Positions 24,516 to 33,655 of a stretch of DNA of 64,000 nucleotides are shown piece by piece. How positions within the stretch are numbered: the stretch's first letter is position 1; the number at the start of each line of letters is the position of its first letter. A program made the position numbers and the translations under genes. The stretch is from Streptomyces sp. AP-93 (lineage in GTDB: Bacteria; Actinomycetota; Actinomycetes; Streptomycetales; Streptomycetaceae), in the NCBI RefSeq assembly GCF_022808175.1, contig NZ_JALGBX010000016.1, positions 62,001 to 126,000 of the forward strand, given 5' to 3'. Under the pieces are notes generated by a model. It searched no databases and was not told where the DNA came from. It worked only from the letters and a program-made list of their open reading frames with translations.

Positions 24516-25964
24516 TCACAGGGTGCGGAGCTTGGTGCTGAAGACCTGGGCGGCTACCTTGTCGCCGAGGATCAGGCCGTCGGTGGCGTCCCACGGGAAG
24601 TGGACACCGAGCCAGATGCGGCTGTCGGCATCCTCCTTGGCGGCGGCGCTGAAGCTGGTGAAGTGGCGGGTCTTGACCGGCGCCTGCGGATCGTCGGTGG
24701 TGAGGTCGAAGGCGATGTTGTCGGTGTTGAAGTAGCGCTTCATGATGCCCGCCCAGGCTGCGCCGAAGGAGGCGTGTCCGGAGACGTAGGCGGGGAAGCA
24801 CGGGTTGACGCTGACCCCGTCGTTATTCTTCAGGAGGGGCTTCCACTGGGGGTCGAGGCCGCCCTCGCGGATCGCCGAGACGGGCCGCCACAGGTCGATC
24901 GTGGTGGAGAACTTCGCGTCACGCACGGCTATGCCGGTGTCGGCCAGGGCGATCGAGACGAGCGCGAAGAGCCGGGCGTTGGCGTAGGTGCTCAGGCCCC
25001 GGGCCTTGGAGACCTCCCGGGTGGCCTGGATCATGTGGCCGGGGGGCTTGTACGTCGTGTCGTTGTCGTTGGCCCAGAACCAGGCCGCGTTGTACTGGTC
25101 CGCGGTGCGGTTGATCACCGGTGTCGCGGCCGTGGGGGCCGCTGCGCCGGCGTTCCGTACGGCTGCGACCTGGGCCTTGTATTCGGGGCTCGCCACGAGG
25201 TTCTCGTACGTGCCGTACTGCGCGAGCGTGGTGGGCCGGAACTGCGAGCCGGAGCTCAGCGAGAACGGCTTGACCTGGCCCCAGACCGGGTTGACGGCGT
25301 CACCGTCCACCTGGCACTTCGCGTCGACCATGTCGGGATAGCTGGTGGGCCGCCAGGACCCCGGCTTGTTGTCGCCCGTGTAGCTCTGCGCGTTCCCCGA
25401 GCCGTCGCCCGCCCGGGCGTTCATCATCTGGTTGACCGTCCCGCTGACGATGGTGAGGTCCAGGAGGTCGCCGCTGGTCGGCGCGGTGCCGAACCGGTCC
25501 TTGAAGCGCTGGTCGAGGTAGGCCGTAAAGTCGGGGGCGTTCTTGTCGGGCCGGTTCACGCCGTAGAGGTTGAGGAGGATGTTGTACGCGGTGCGGCCGA
25601 TCACGCGTTCCTCCTCGTCCGGCCCCTCCACCCAGCCCGCGTAGGCCTCCGCGTGGATGTAGGCCTCGGAGGTCATCCGCCCCTTCCACTTCGCCTGGTA
25701 CGAGCTCTCCGCGTCGTAGATCGCGGCGTTCATCATCGCGGCCGCGCGAGCCATCGGGACCGGGCCGCCCTTCACCTGCCTGAAGACGCCCTGCAGGACG
25801 TCGTTCCAGTAGTGGACGGGATCGGCTATCGACTGCGCCGGCAACGCCGCGTGGGCGGGCTGCGGGGCGGCCGTGAGGATACTTCCGGTCGCCGCGAGGA
25901 CGGCCATCGTCGCCAGTGCGCGGCGCCACATCCGGGTACGGGTTCTGGTGGTGGTTTCGGGCAT
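24516..25964 (-). CDS. Vanadium-dependent haloperoxidase/PAP2-superfamily secreted protein
   Basis: A 482-residue exported enzyme. A basic N-terminus and hydrophobic core end in an Ala-rich cleavage region near PQPAHAALPAQ (about residue 40). The C-terminal third contains the vanadate/phosphate pocket: LWRPVSAIREGG, the PAYVSGHASFGAAWAG segment with Ser-Gly-His, and SRIWLGVHFPWDATDG with the Arg and the distal His. Haloperoxidases use H2O2 and halide to halogenate; acid phosphatases share the pocket, so specificity is open. The ATG at 25964 was chosen because a GGGGGAG site precedes it and the signal peptide starts there. Confidence 0.88.
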   Translation of the reverse strand: MPETTTRTRTRMWRRALATMAVLAATGSILTAAPQPAHAALPAQSIADPVHYWNDVLQGVFRQVKGGPVPMARAAAMMNAAIYDAESSYQAKWKGRMTSEAYIHAEAYAGWVEGPDEEERVIGRTAYNILLNLYGVNRPDKNAPDFTAYLDQRFKDRFGTAPTSGDLLDLTIVSGTVNQMMNARAGDGSGNAQSYTGDNKPGSWRPTSYPDMVDAKCQVDGDAVNPVWGQVKPFSLSSGSQFRPTTLAQYGTYENLVASPEYKAQVAAVRNAGAAAPTAATPVINRTADQYNAAWFWANDNDTTYKPPGHMIQATREVSKARGLSTYANARLFALVSIALADTGIAVRDAKFSTTIDLWRPVSAIREGGLDPQWKPLLKNNDGVSVNPCFPAYVSGHASFGAAWAGIMKRYFNTDNIAFDLTTDDPQAPVKTRHFTSFSAAAKEDADSRIWLGVHFPWDATDGLILGDKVAAQVFSTKLRTL

Positions 25965-26404
25965 GGCTCGGCTCCCCCTGATCGGACACGTTGATCGCCG
26001 CAGGACCAGCGGCGGCGTGATCATGACCCGATCTGGGAACCGTCGGCTTGTAGAAAGCGGCGGAACCTGCGGAATGGCTGGTCCCGGGCTGGTGGAAGGC
26101 GTGATCCCTCCGTGTGGGGATCGGACATGTCAGCTCGCAACGGTTGCGCCCCGGACGACTTTCAGGGTGGGGCGTGCCCGTCAGTCTCCGCCCGAGCAGC
26201 TCTTCCCGGCACCGACGCGTGGCGGCCAGGACGACCTGGTCCTCGCCCCTCACCACGTGGGCGAGGTGCAGGTCCCACAGCCGTCCGGGGCCTGTAGGGG
26301 GCCGTGGCCTCGCAGTCGATGCCACGATGCTCAGGCTCCTCGTCGGCTGTCTCGCGCCCAGCGGCCCCTTGCTCCAGTGCGGCCTCGGTTGGCACTCGGT
26401 CTGT
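25965..26404. other. Intergenic stretch upstream of the haloperoxidase gene
   Basis: No gene could be supported. The first part must contain the leftward haloperoxidase promoter; sequence near 26030-26050 is slightly AT-richer. Long frames here are continuations of shadows of neighbouring genes. Confidence 0.4.
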
Positions 26405-26620
26405 TCAGGATCCGTTCGCTGGACTGACGGGTGGTAGGCGGGGCCTGCCGAGGATGTCGGCGTGGTTCTGAATGCCAACCGCTTCGGCACGGTGTTCAGG
26501 GGCCACCAGCATGCCATCAGGGACAACAATGACCATGGACGCGAATGTGGTGTACCGGCCGCGCGGGTCGCGGTCGGGCTGGTCCCAGACGCCGATTTGG
26601 TGGAGGGCGCCAACAGACAC
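26405..26620 (-). pseudogene. C-terminal remnant of a possible NUDIX-family protein
   Basis: The leftward frame reads IGVWDQPDRDPRGRYTTFASMVIVVP, which resembles the (F/W)D.PDRDPRG(R/H)..S.A segment conserved in ADP-ribose-type NUDIX hydrolases, followed by about 40 residues and a stop. The catalytic NUDIX box should lie upstream but is absent, because transposase sequence begins at about 26630 instead. The gene appears cut by the mobile element remnant. Assignment rests on one motif. Confidence 0.35.
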
Positions 26621-26629
26621 GTGGAGTCA

Positions 26630-27078
26630 GGTCGCCCGAACTACTCCGGCTGCATCGCCGCCACGGCCTGCACGTGATCGCGATGACCGACGAGCGGGGC
26701 CGTCTGGTGTGGATATCGGCCGCCCGGCCCGGCCGCACCCACGACATCACCGCCGCCCGCCGCGACCACATCCTGGCCCACCTGCGTGCTGCCGGCCTCG
26801 GCGCCCTGGCCGACCTGGGCTTCCTCGGCCTGGACGACGACGGGGACGATCCCGTGGTCGTCACCGGCTTCAAGGCCACCCGCGCCCGCAGGCTCGCACC
26901 CGCCGAGAAGGAGGCCAACCGGGTCCTGGCCGCCGGACGCGTCCCCGTCGAACGCGGCTTCGCCCACCTGAAGAGCTGGCGGATCCTCACCAAGCTCCGT
27001 ACTGACCCCGCCCGCGCCACCCACCTGTTTCGCGCGCTGCTCGTCCTGACGAACATCAAGGCCACTACCGACAATTGA
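26630..27078 (+). pseudogene. IS5-type DDE transposase, 5'-truncated
   Basis: About 149 residues of the catalytic half remain: HRRHGLHVIAMTDERGRLVWIS, PGRTHDITAARRDHI, ADLGFLGLDDDGDDPVVVTGFK, then EKEANRVLAAGRVPVERGFAHLKSWRILTKLR with the catalytic Glu region and a terminal ALLVLTNIK. This matches DDE_Tnp_4 transposases common in Streptomyces. The N-terminal DNA-binding half and the first Asp region are missing, with no in-frame start near 26630 having a ribosome binding site. No terminal inverted repeats were found, so only a fragment of the element remains. Confidence 0.75.
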
Positions 27079-27126
27079 TCTCTACCGCAGGTAGCCCACG
27101 ACCAGCACAAGCACCGCGGAACAGCG

Positions 27127-27495
27127 TCACCGGACCGGGATCGGCTGAGTGAGGTTCACCGGGTTGCCGTCGGGGTCCCGGATGTGGGCGACGCGCTGTC
27201 CCCATGGCATGTCGTTGGGGCCGCTGCGGACCGAGCCGCCCAGCGCCTCCACCCGGCCGAGCGTCTCGTCGACGTCGTCGACACCGATGCTGAGCAGGAT
27301 CCGCGGCGCCGCCCCGGTCCCCGGGTTCGCCTTGGCCACCAGCCCGAGGTCGGTGTCGCCGATGCGCAAGCCGAGGTAGAAGGCCGGGCCTTCCGCCGGT
27401 ACCCGGAAGGTCTCCTCAGCGCCGAACAATTTCGTGTAGAAGCCGAGCAGAACGTCCTGGTCGGCAGTGATGATCACTGGCTGGATGGTGGACAT
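27127..27495 (-). CDS. VOC family protein (glyoxalase superfamily)
   Basis: A 122-residue protein. TIQPVIITADQDVLLGFYTKLFGAEE opens the first module and VAHIRDPDGNPVNLTQPI closes the second, typical of glyoxalase/bleomycin-resistance-fold proteins. The ATG at 27495 was chosen because GACAGGAGTGCC precedes it. Sequence upstream of this start is not VOC-like. Ligand unknown. Confidence 0.85.
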   Translation of the reverse strand: MSTIQPVIITADQDVLLGFYTKLFGAEETFRVPAEGPAFYLGLRIGDTDLGLVAKANPGTGAAPRILLSIGVDDVDETLGRVEALGGSVRSGPNDMPWGQRVAHIRDPDGNPVNLTQPIPVR

Positions 27496-28035
27496 GGCAC
27501 TCCTGTCGAGAACGGTCGTGTCGCTGGGTAGACCGTTCGAGGACTCTGAACTCATCGGCAAAACCACCCCGCCGGACGATCTACAACACAGACTGCCGCC
27601 CACGACCAGCACGAGCACCCCGAAACGAGGTCACGCCACCCCGCTGACCAGCCACTTCAAGATGGCGGAGCTTCAGTGAGCAACGAGCAGGCCCCCCTTG
27701 GGCACGGGACGCCCGGAGTGACCGTGCTCAGCTTGCGGTGACGAACCGCCTTGGGTTGCGGATCAACCTGTTTCCAGTGCCGGGCACGCCGGACTGAACC
27801 GCCAACTCATCAACTCGAACACGCAGGATTTCCAGGCAGAGCGGCGCATCTTCAGCGCTACCACCTCGTGCCCTTGATCCTTTGCCGCACGAGCCCGTGC
27901 ATGGTTGGCTGTGCAACGTCAGGACGTGTTGAACCGGCCTGGCGGTCAGCTTTGGGGAGCCTGCCCGGGATGACGGCCTGCTGCCGGCGTACACGGGAAC
28001 GTGGCTCTGGCCAGATTTTCGTAGCGGAGATGGCG
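27496..28035. other. Intergenic region without a supportable gene
   Basis: This 540-base stretch lies between the VOC start and the end of a response regulator, both leftward. Short frames have no recognised motif. The first part should carry the VOC promoter. Possible decayed coding traces near 27600-27760 could not be assigned. Confidence 0.4.
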
Positions 28036-28710
28036 TCATGGCCTGTTGCCGGCCGGGTGAACCAGTCCGGCCTCGTAAGCGAAAATAACCGCCTGGGCTC
28101 GGTCACGGGCGCCCAGTTTGGCCATGGCCCGATAGAGGTGCGTTTTGACGGTATGAGGGGTGACGAAGAGCCGGCCGGCGACCTCGTCGTTGGAGAGTCC
28201 CTTCGCCACCAGGGTGACAACCTCGCGCTCGCGGGGTGTGAGCCGCTCCAGCGAGTCGACGGCCTCCGGCGCCGGCGGCGAGGGGGCGAGGAATCGGGAG
28301 ATGAGCGCCTTGGTCGCGTCGGGGGACAGCAGCGCGTCGCCCCGCGCGACCACTCGGATCGCGTGAAGGAGCTCATCAGGGTCGGCGCCCTTGCCAAGAA
28401 AACCGCCTGCTCCCGCGCGCAACGCCTCCGCGACGTACTCGTCGTTGACGAAGGTGGTCAGCACGAGTACGTGGACGTCCGACAGGCTCTCGTCCGCCGT
28501 GATCATTTGGGTGGCGGCTAGTCCGTCCATGTCCGGCATCCGGATGTCCATGACGACAAGGTCGGGGTGGGCGCTGCGGGTCATGGCGACCGCCTCACGC
28601 CCACTGCCCGCTTCGCCCACCACCGCCAAGTCCGGAGCGGAGTCCACGAGGAGTTTGAACGTGCCTCGCAGCAGCGCCTGGTCGTCTGCAAGGAGTACCC
28701 GGATCGTCAC
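28036..28710 (-). CDS. NarL/LuxR-family response regulator
   Basis: A 224-residue regulator. The receiver starts VTIRVLLADDQALLRGTFKLL with phospho-Asp in LVVMDIRMPDMDG and an unusual FLGKGADPDELLHAIRV, in which the conserved Lys is displaced by one residue. The LuxR domain is LTPREREVVTLVAKGLSNDEVAGRLFVTPHTVKTHLYRAM. The GTG at 28710 is the only start consistent with the receiver fold, preceded by AAAGGCTGACG. It is separated from its probable kinase (29814-31022) by a DedA gene on the same strand, so the three form one transcription unit. Confidence 0.88.
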   Translation of the reverse strand: MTIRVLLADDQALLRGTFKLLVDSAPDLAVVGEAGSGREAVAMTRSAHPDLVVMDIRMPDMDGLAATQMITADESLSDVHVLVLTTFVNDEYVAEALRAGAGGFLGKGADPDELLHAIRVVARGDALLSPDATKALISRFLAPSPPAPEAVDSLERLTPREREVVTLVAKGLSNDEVAGRLFVTPHTVKTHLYRAMAKLGARDRAQAVIFAYEAGLVHPAGNRP

Positions 28711-28828
28711 CGTCAGCCTTTCTGGAAGCTGCGAGGGGAAGGGGTTCGAGGAAATGGAAGGCGTCCTGGCCATGGCGGCTTGTGATGTGGCTGCCGCCGA
28801 TGGCTCGGGCCCGTTCGGGGCCTCCTGA

Positions 28829-29611
28829 TCATGCCGTGTCCCATTCTGCTCTCTCCTGCGCGTGTCGTGGCCCACTTGGGCTGGTGCGGACCGGCTCCGT
28901 CGTCGTCGACGATGACGACGGAGTCCTGACGGTGGTCCGAAGGGGTGGCCGGCGCAGCGGGCCTGGCATGCGGCCACCTCCCTGGTGATCGCCGGATCCC
29001 CCGCGGGTCTTCCGCAGCCCACGTCGCCGCACGGCGGTCCACAGCACAGCAGCAAGGAGGACTGTCGCGGCGGCGATGGCCGTCATGGTGCTGCCGATGC
29101 CCGCGAGGTGCTCGGTGGAGGCTGCCGCCGCGTATCCGGCACCGGCTTCTGCGCCGGCCCATACGAGGGCGGCGGTCGCGCTGTAGGGGGCGATGTTGCG
29201 GTAGGGCAGCGCGGTGGCGCCGGCGATGTGCGGGGTGAGGGTGCGGATGATCGGCAGGAACCGGCAGATGAATACGGCCTGCCCGCCGCGCGCGCTGATG
29301 AGAGCAGTCGCCCGATCCCAGACCGTGGCAGGTATACGGCGTCCGAGGCGGCCGTTGCGCAGGCGGCTTCCCATCAGGTGTCCGGTTTGGTGGGCGGCTG
29401 CATCCCCTGCCACAGCGGCCGCGGCGATGGCGATGACGAGCGCGAGCTCGGGCGGACCGGCGCGGGCGAGGGCCCCAGCGGTCAATAGCAGTGTGAGAGT
29501 GGGGATGAAGGCCCCCACCAGCACTCCGGACTCGGCCAGGACCGCTATGGCCAGCAGCGCGTAGGTACCGCTAGTGGGCATGTCCGCAAGAAGGCCGGTA
29601 AGTGTGTTCAC
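28829..29611 (-). CDS. DedA-family membrane protein, paralogue of 19750-20424
   Basis: A 260-residue protein. VNTLTGLLADMPTSGTYALLAIAVLAES and FICRFLPIIRTLTPHIAGAT align closely with the other DedA gene in this window; the first ~200 residues are co-linear, while the C-terminal tail (about 210-260) is Pro/Arg/Ser-rich and unique. The GTG at 29611 matches the paralogue's MNTLTQLL start. It lies inside a two-component operon, between regulator and kinase, so it is probably controlled by or accessory to that system. Confidence 0.85.
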   Translation of the reverse strand: MNTLTGLLADMPTSGTYALLAIAVLAESGVLVGAFIPTLTLLLTAGALARAGPPELALVIAIAAAAVAGDAAAHQTGHLMGSRLRNGRLGRRIPATVWDRATALISARGGQAVFICRFLPIIRTLTPHIAGATALPYRNIAPYSATAALVWAGAEAGAGYAAAASTEHLAGIGSTMTAIAAATVLLAAVLWTAVRRRGLRKTRGGSGDHQGGGRMPGPLRRPPLRTTVRTPSSSSTTTEPVRTSPSGPRHAQERAEWDTA

Positions 29612-29813
29612 CGGCCTGCTCCGCCCCGGGCCGATACGGGGTGTGGCGGACGGTAGGGCTGAGGAGCGCGTCGCCGCCGCCCCGCGGCCGGGAGGGGACT
29701 GGCCGACAAGGGGCGCCAGCCTGGGGCCTGGCGGCGAGACCCCCAAGGCCCGGCAGCCGCCGGGTATGCGCCGCACAGCAGGACTTGGTCGTCGGCGCGC
29801 GGCTCCATGGCCC

Positions 29814-31022
29814 TCATGAGAGACCTTTTCGGGCGTAGTGCAGCGGCAGTTCAGCGACGACACGGAAGCCTCCAGCCGGGTGCGGACCGACGGTCAGGGT
29901 GCCGCCGACCGCCTTGGCCCGCTCACGCATCCCGATCATTCCGTGGCCCGCTCGCGGGAGCGTCCCGGTACCGGGCGGCGCCTGAGGGCCGCGCACGCCG
30001 TGGCCGTCGTCGGTGATCGTGACCCGGAGAGTGTCAGCTCGGATGTCAAGGACCACCTGCGCGGTGGCCGGCCCGGCGTGCTTGTGGGTGTTGGTCAATG
30101 CCTCCTGGATGATCCGGTACGCCGTCACCTCGGTCATGGGCGCAAGGTCGGGCGAGATTGCGGCTCCTGAGAGTTCAACGGGTAGACCGGTGTGCCGGAA
30201 CGAGTCGAGGAGCGTTTCCAAGTCGCCCAGTGACGGGGCGGGTACCCGGGGAAGTTCGTCCGGGTCGTCGCCGACCCGCAGGAGCCCCACAGTGGCACGC
30301 AGCTCGTCCAGAGCGGTACGGCTGGTATCGCGGATGCGTTCCAGAGCCTGGTACGCGTGCTCGGGGTTGGTGCGCATCAGGTGGTGAGCGACGCCGGCCT
30401 GCGCGTTGACCAGGGTGATGTGGTGGGCCACCACGTCGTGCAGTTCCCGGGCGATCCGTACACGCTCCTCGGTGACCTGGCGCCGCGCCTCCTCCTCGCG
30501 GGTGCGCTCCGCGCGGTCGGCCCGACGCGTGGCGGAGGCGATCAGCTCGCGGCGGCTGCGGGTGGCGTCACCCAGAGCGACGGCCAGCAGAATGAAGGCG
30601 ATGTGGCCGAGCAGCTCGGGATGAGGTCCCCCGCTCGGAGCGAAGACCAGACTCGCGGCAGTGATGACGGAGGCGGCAAGCGCCCCGGTACACCATGCGG
30701 TGCGCCGATCGGTGCGCAGCGCGAAGACGTACAGGGCGAACGCCGTGGCGAGTGTGGGTCCGCTGAGCGGGACCAGCGCGATCCGGATGGCGTCCGCGGC
30801 CGTGGTCGCCGCCACGACCGGGAGCGGCCAGCGGCGCAGGACGGTCAGCGGCGCGCAGGACAGGGCGAGCAGCGCGAGGCGCTGGCCGAGCACGTCCTGC
30901 CACTCGCCGGAGGCGAGCGCCGTCACCGGGCCGGCCAGGACGAAGCAGGCCAGTGCCACGGCGAAGTCCCGCAGGGCGGGCCGGTCCCGCAGCCAGCGGC
31001 GGGCAGGGTCGATCATCTGCAC
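29814..31022 (-). CDS. NarL-type sensor histidine kinase
   Basis: A 402-residue HisKA_3 kinase. About five N-terminal helices (to about residue 155) precede a coiled segment and the phospho-His motif VRIARELHDVVAHHITLVNAQAG; the ATPase domain shows YRIIQEALTNTHKHAG and GHGMIGMRERAKAVGG. It is upstream of the DedA and regulator genes and downstream of nothing on its strand except the MMPL gene ending at 31114. The ATG at 31022 or 31016 could start it. Confidence 0.9.
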   Translation of the reverse strand: MQMIDPARRWLRDRPALRDFAVALACFVLAGPVTALASGEWQDVLGQRLALLALSCAPLTVLRRWPLPVVAATTAADAIRIALVPLSGPTLATAFALYVFALRTDRRTAWCTGALAASVITAASLVFAPSGGPHPELLGHIAFILLAVALGDATRSRRELIASATRRADRAERTREEEARRQVTEERVRIARELHDVVAHHITLVNAQAGVAHHLMRTNPEHAYQALERIRDTSRTALDELRATVGLLRVGDDPDELPRVPAPSLGDLETLLDSFRHTGLPVELSGAAISPDLAPMTEVTAYRIIQEALTNTHKHAGPATAQVVLDIRADTLRVTITDDGHGVRGPQAPPGTGTLPRAGHGMIGMRERAKAVGGTLTVGPHPAGGFRVVAELPLHYARKGLS

Positions 31023-31113
31023 TCCATCACCCTACGTAGGCACTGGGGGCGAGGCCTGTCGGGACAGGGCCGGCGAGTGCACCGGCCCTGCCCGACGGCT
31101 GTGCGCGCGACGG

Positions 31114-33321
31114 TCAGCGTCGGGCGTCCGCGTACTGCTCGGTCTCGTCCGGCAAGAAGATGGGCCCGGGACTGCGGTCGGGTGCGCCCTCTACGGACAG
31201 GTGCGGGAGGACCTTGTCCAGCCACCGGGGCAGCCACCAGTTGGCTCGGCCGAAGCGGTACATCAGGGCTGGGACGAGGACCATCCGCAGGATGAGGACG
31301 TCCAGTAGTACGGCCAGCGCCAGCCCGAGGCCGAATTCGGCGATCATCCTGGTGCCGCTGAAGAGGAAGGAGCCGAAGACGCAGGCCATGATCACGGCTG
31401 CGGCGGCCAGGACGCGGCCGGTTTCGGCCTGGCCGACGCGCACGGCACGCCGGTTGTCGCGGGTGTGTGCCCATTCCTCGTGCATGCGGCTGATCAGGAA
31501 GACCTGGTAGTCCATGGAGAGCCCGAACAGAATCGCGATGATCATGATGGGTGCCGCGGCCTCCACCGGTCCGGCGGCCCCCAGGCCCAGGGCTTCCACC
31601 CCCCAGCCCCACTGGAATACGGCGACGATCGCGCCGAACGCCACGCCCATGGTCAGCAGGTTCATTCCGATGCCGATCAGCGGGACGAGGACGCTACGGA
31701 AGGCGATCATCATCAGCAGCCCGCCCAGGGCGATGATGACGGCGAGGAAGACCGGCAGCTTGGAGATCAGTACATCGGCGAAGTCGGCGGCCATCGCGGT
31801 CGCCCCTCCGACGCGGACCTGCAGGTCAGTACCCTGCTCCGCTTCGGGGATCACGTCGTCGCGCAGATGTGTGATCAGGTCGGAGGTCTCGACCGACTGT
31901 GGTGAGGTGGTGGGCACCACGCGGACCGTTGCGACCGTGTCACCGGGCCTCATCGGCATGGCGGACACCGAGGCCACGCCGTCCACCGCCCGCAGGTCCT
32001 CGACCAGCACGGTCAGCGCCGCACGGTCCCTTGCAGCAGGCGCCTCGGCTACCAGAACGAGCGGGCCGTTCGAACCTGGCCCGAAGCCCTTGGCCATGGT
32101 GTCGTAGGCCTGCCGCGTCGTTGTTTCCTTCGGGTCGTTGCCGGCGTCGGTGGACCCCAGGCGCAGCGAGAACAGCGGCAGTGAGACGGCGACCATGACG
32201 AGGAGGGCGAGCACGGCCTTTCCGGTGGGCCTGGCCTGGAGTTTGGCCGCCCACCGTCCCCACATCCCGGCGGGCTCCAGGGCGACTGGACCGTGCTCGG
32301 CCAGCTGCCTGCGCTGGGCCCGGCTGAGCACCCTGAGCTTCAGCATGCCGAGCAGGGCCGGCAGCAGCGTGATGGCGGCCAGGACCGTCAGGGCCACGGT
32401 CATGGCGGCCGCGATGGCCATGCCGTTGAGGAAGCCGATGCCCAGCGCGAACATGCCCAGCAGCGCGATCATCACGGTGAGGCCTGCGAAGACCACGGCG
32501 CGGCCGGAGGTGTCAAGGGCCCGGGTGACGGAGTCGCCCACACTCAGGCCGGACATCAGTCCCTTGCGGTGCCGGTTGACTATGAACAGCGCGTAGTCGA
32601 TGCCCACACCCAGGCCCACCAGCATGGCCAGGGTCGGCGCGATGGAGGCGATACTCATGGCGTGGCTGGCCAGACCGGTGGCCATGACTCCGGTGGCCAC
32701 GCCCGCAACCCCGGTGAGGATCGGCAGCGCGGCGGCCCATGCAGAACGGAAGACGAGTCCCATCACCAGCAGCGCGGCGGCGACACCAATCAGTTCGCTC
32801 GTCGCACTGGTGGATTCGGTGGTGTTCTTGACGGCCCCGCCGCCGATCTGAACGTCCAGCCCGTCGGTACGGGCTGACTCGGCCAGGTCCACCACATGCT
32901 GGACCTCGGCGACATCCGCCGTATCGGCGTCCGCGTCGAGATTCACCTGCGCGTAGGCGATGGTGGCGTCCTGGCTGATCTGCGCGGCGCCCTGCTGGCT
33001 GTAGGGGCTGATCACCGAGGCGACGCCCGGGGCGCCGGAGATCTCCTGGAGCGTGCTGTTCATGTGGTCCTTGACCGTACGGTCAAGGACCGAGCCGTCG
33101 GCGACCTGCCACACCAGCGTCTCGGTGTCTCCCGAAGAGGCCGGCATGCTCTTCTGGAGCAGGCCCATCGCCTTGCTCGACTCGGTATCGGGCAGCGACA
33201 TGCTGTCGCTGTAGCTCGTGCCGGCAGCCGTGGATGCCGCCCCTAGGCCGACGAGCAGCCCCACCCACAGCAAGACGGTCACGAGCCGGTGCCTGTGGCA
33301 CCAACGGGCAAGGGTGGACAT
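31114..33321 (-). CDS. MMPL-family RND-type transporter
   Basis: A 735-residue polytopic protein of the MMPL group. The N-terminal helix RLVTVLLWVGLLVGLG is followed by a large extracellular loop, a five-helix bundle (LGVGIDYALFIVNRHRKGL with the conserved Asp-Tyr), a second loop, and a second bundle (LFGLSMDYQVFLISRMHEEW). The paired GxxxDY motifs carry the proton-relay Asp residues. MMPL proteins export lipids, siderophores or drugs. The ATG at 33321 follows GGAGGTTTG, an excellent site. It is upstream of the kinase-DedA-regulator genes on the same strand and may be regulated by them. Confidence 0.92.
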   Translation of the reverse strand: MSTLARWCHRHRLVTVLLWVGLLVGLGAASTAAGTSYSDSMSLPDTESSKAMGLLQKSMPASSGDTETLVWQVADGSVLDRTVKDHMNSTLQEISGAPGVASVISPYSQQGAAQISQDATIAYAQVNLDADADTADVAEVQHVVDLAESARTDGLDVQIGGGAVKNTTESTSATSELIGVAAALLVMGLVFRSAWAAALPILTGVAGVATGVMATGLASHAMSIASIAPTLAMLVGLGVGIDYALFIVNRHRKGLMSGLSVGDSVTRALDTSGRAVVFAGLTVMIALLGMFALGIGFLNGMAIAAAMTVALTVLAAITLLPALLGMLKLRVLSRAQRRQLAEHGPVALEPAGMWGRWAAKLQARPTGKAVLALLVMVAVSLPLFSLRLGSTDAGNDPKETTTRQAYDTMAKGFGPGSNGPLVLVAEAPAARDRAALTVLVEDLRAVDGVASVSAMPMRPGDTVATVRVVPTTSPQSVETSDLITHLRDDVIPEAEQGTDLQVRVGGATAMAADFADVLISKLPVFLAVIIALGGLLMMIAFRSVLVPLIGIGMNLLTMGVAFGAIVAVFQWGWGVEALGLGAAGPVEAAAPIMIIAILFGLSMDYQVFLISRMHEEWAHTRDNRRAVRVGQAETGRVLAAAAVIMACVFGSFLFSGTRMIAEFGLGLALAVLLDVLILRMVLVPALMYRFGRANWWLPRWLDKVLPHLSVEGAPDRSPGPIFLPDETEQYADARR

Positions 33322-33655
33322 CAAACCTCCGAAGAGCCGTTGAACGTGATGACGTCGGGGAAGGCGCCTCGGATGGATCTCTCGTGAGACCGTCATCGAT
33401 GTGATCCGGCGTCCCCAACGGCCTCCAACCCTGCCCCGCCCCGCACCCTGCGGTCGTCACCCTCAGACATACAAGCGGCAGCCGCCCGTCTACCACGTCG
33501 GCAGTAGATCGCCCTCACTCCGCGGCCTGGGGCGCCCGCCATTCACAGCCGATTGTCATGTCACGGGATGAAATTCCCCGTCATTCTGCCGGGTGACGAA
33601 ATCCTGAGCCACGTGCCATAGCTTTGATCGCATCCACAAGGAAAGGGCATAAGTC
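33322..33655. other. Divergent intergenic region between MMPL and acetyltransferase-like genes
   Basis: It holds the leftward MMPL promoter and the rightward promoter of the gene at 33656. A relatively AT-rich patch at 33550-33610 (ATTGTCATGTCACGGGATGA and neighbouring) may be a promoter region. No gene was supported. Confidence 0.4.

Noticed and set aside
24474..25994. Rightward 506-codon frame opposite the haloperoxidase gene
   Set aside because: Antisense shadow; the opposite strand contains complete haloperoxidase pocket motifs and a signal peptide.
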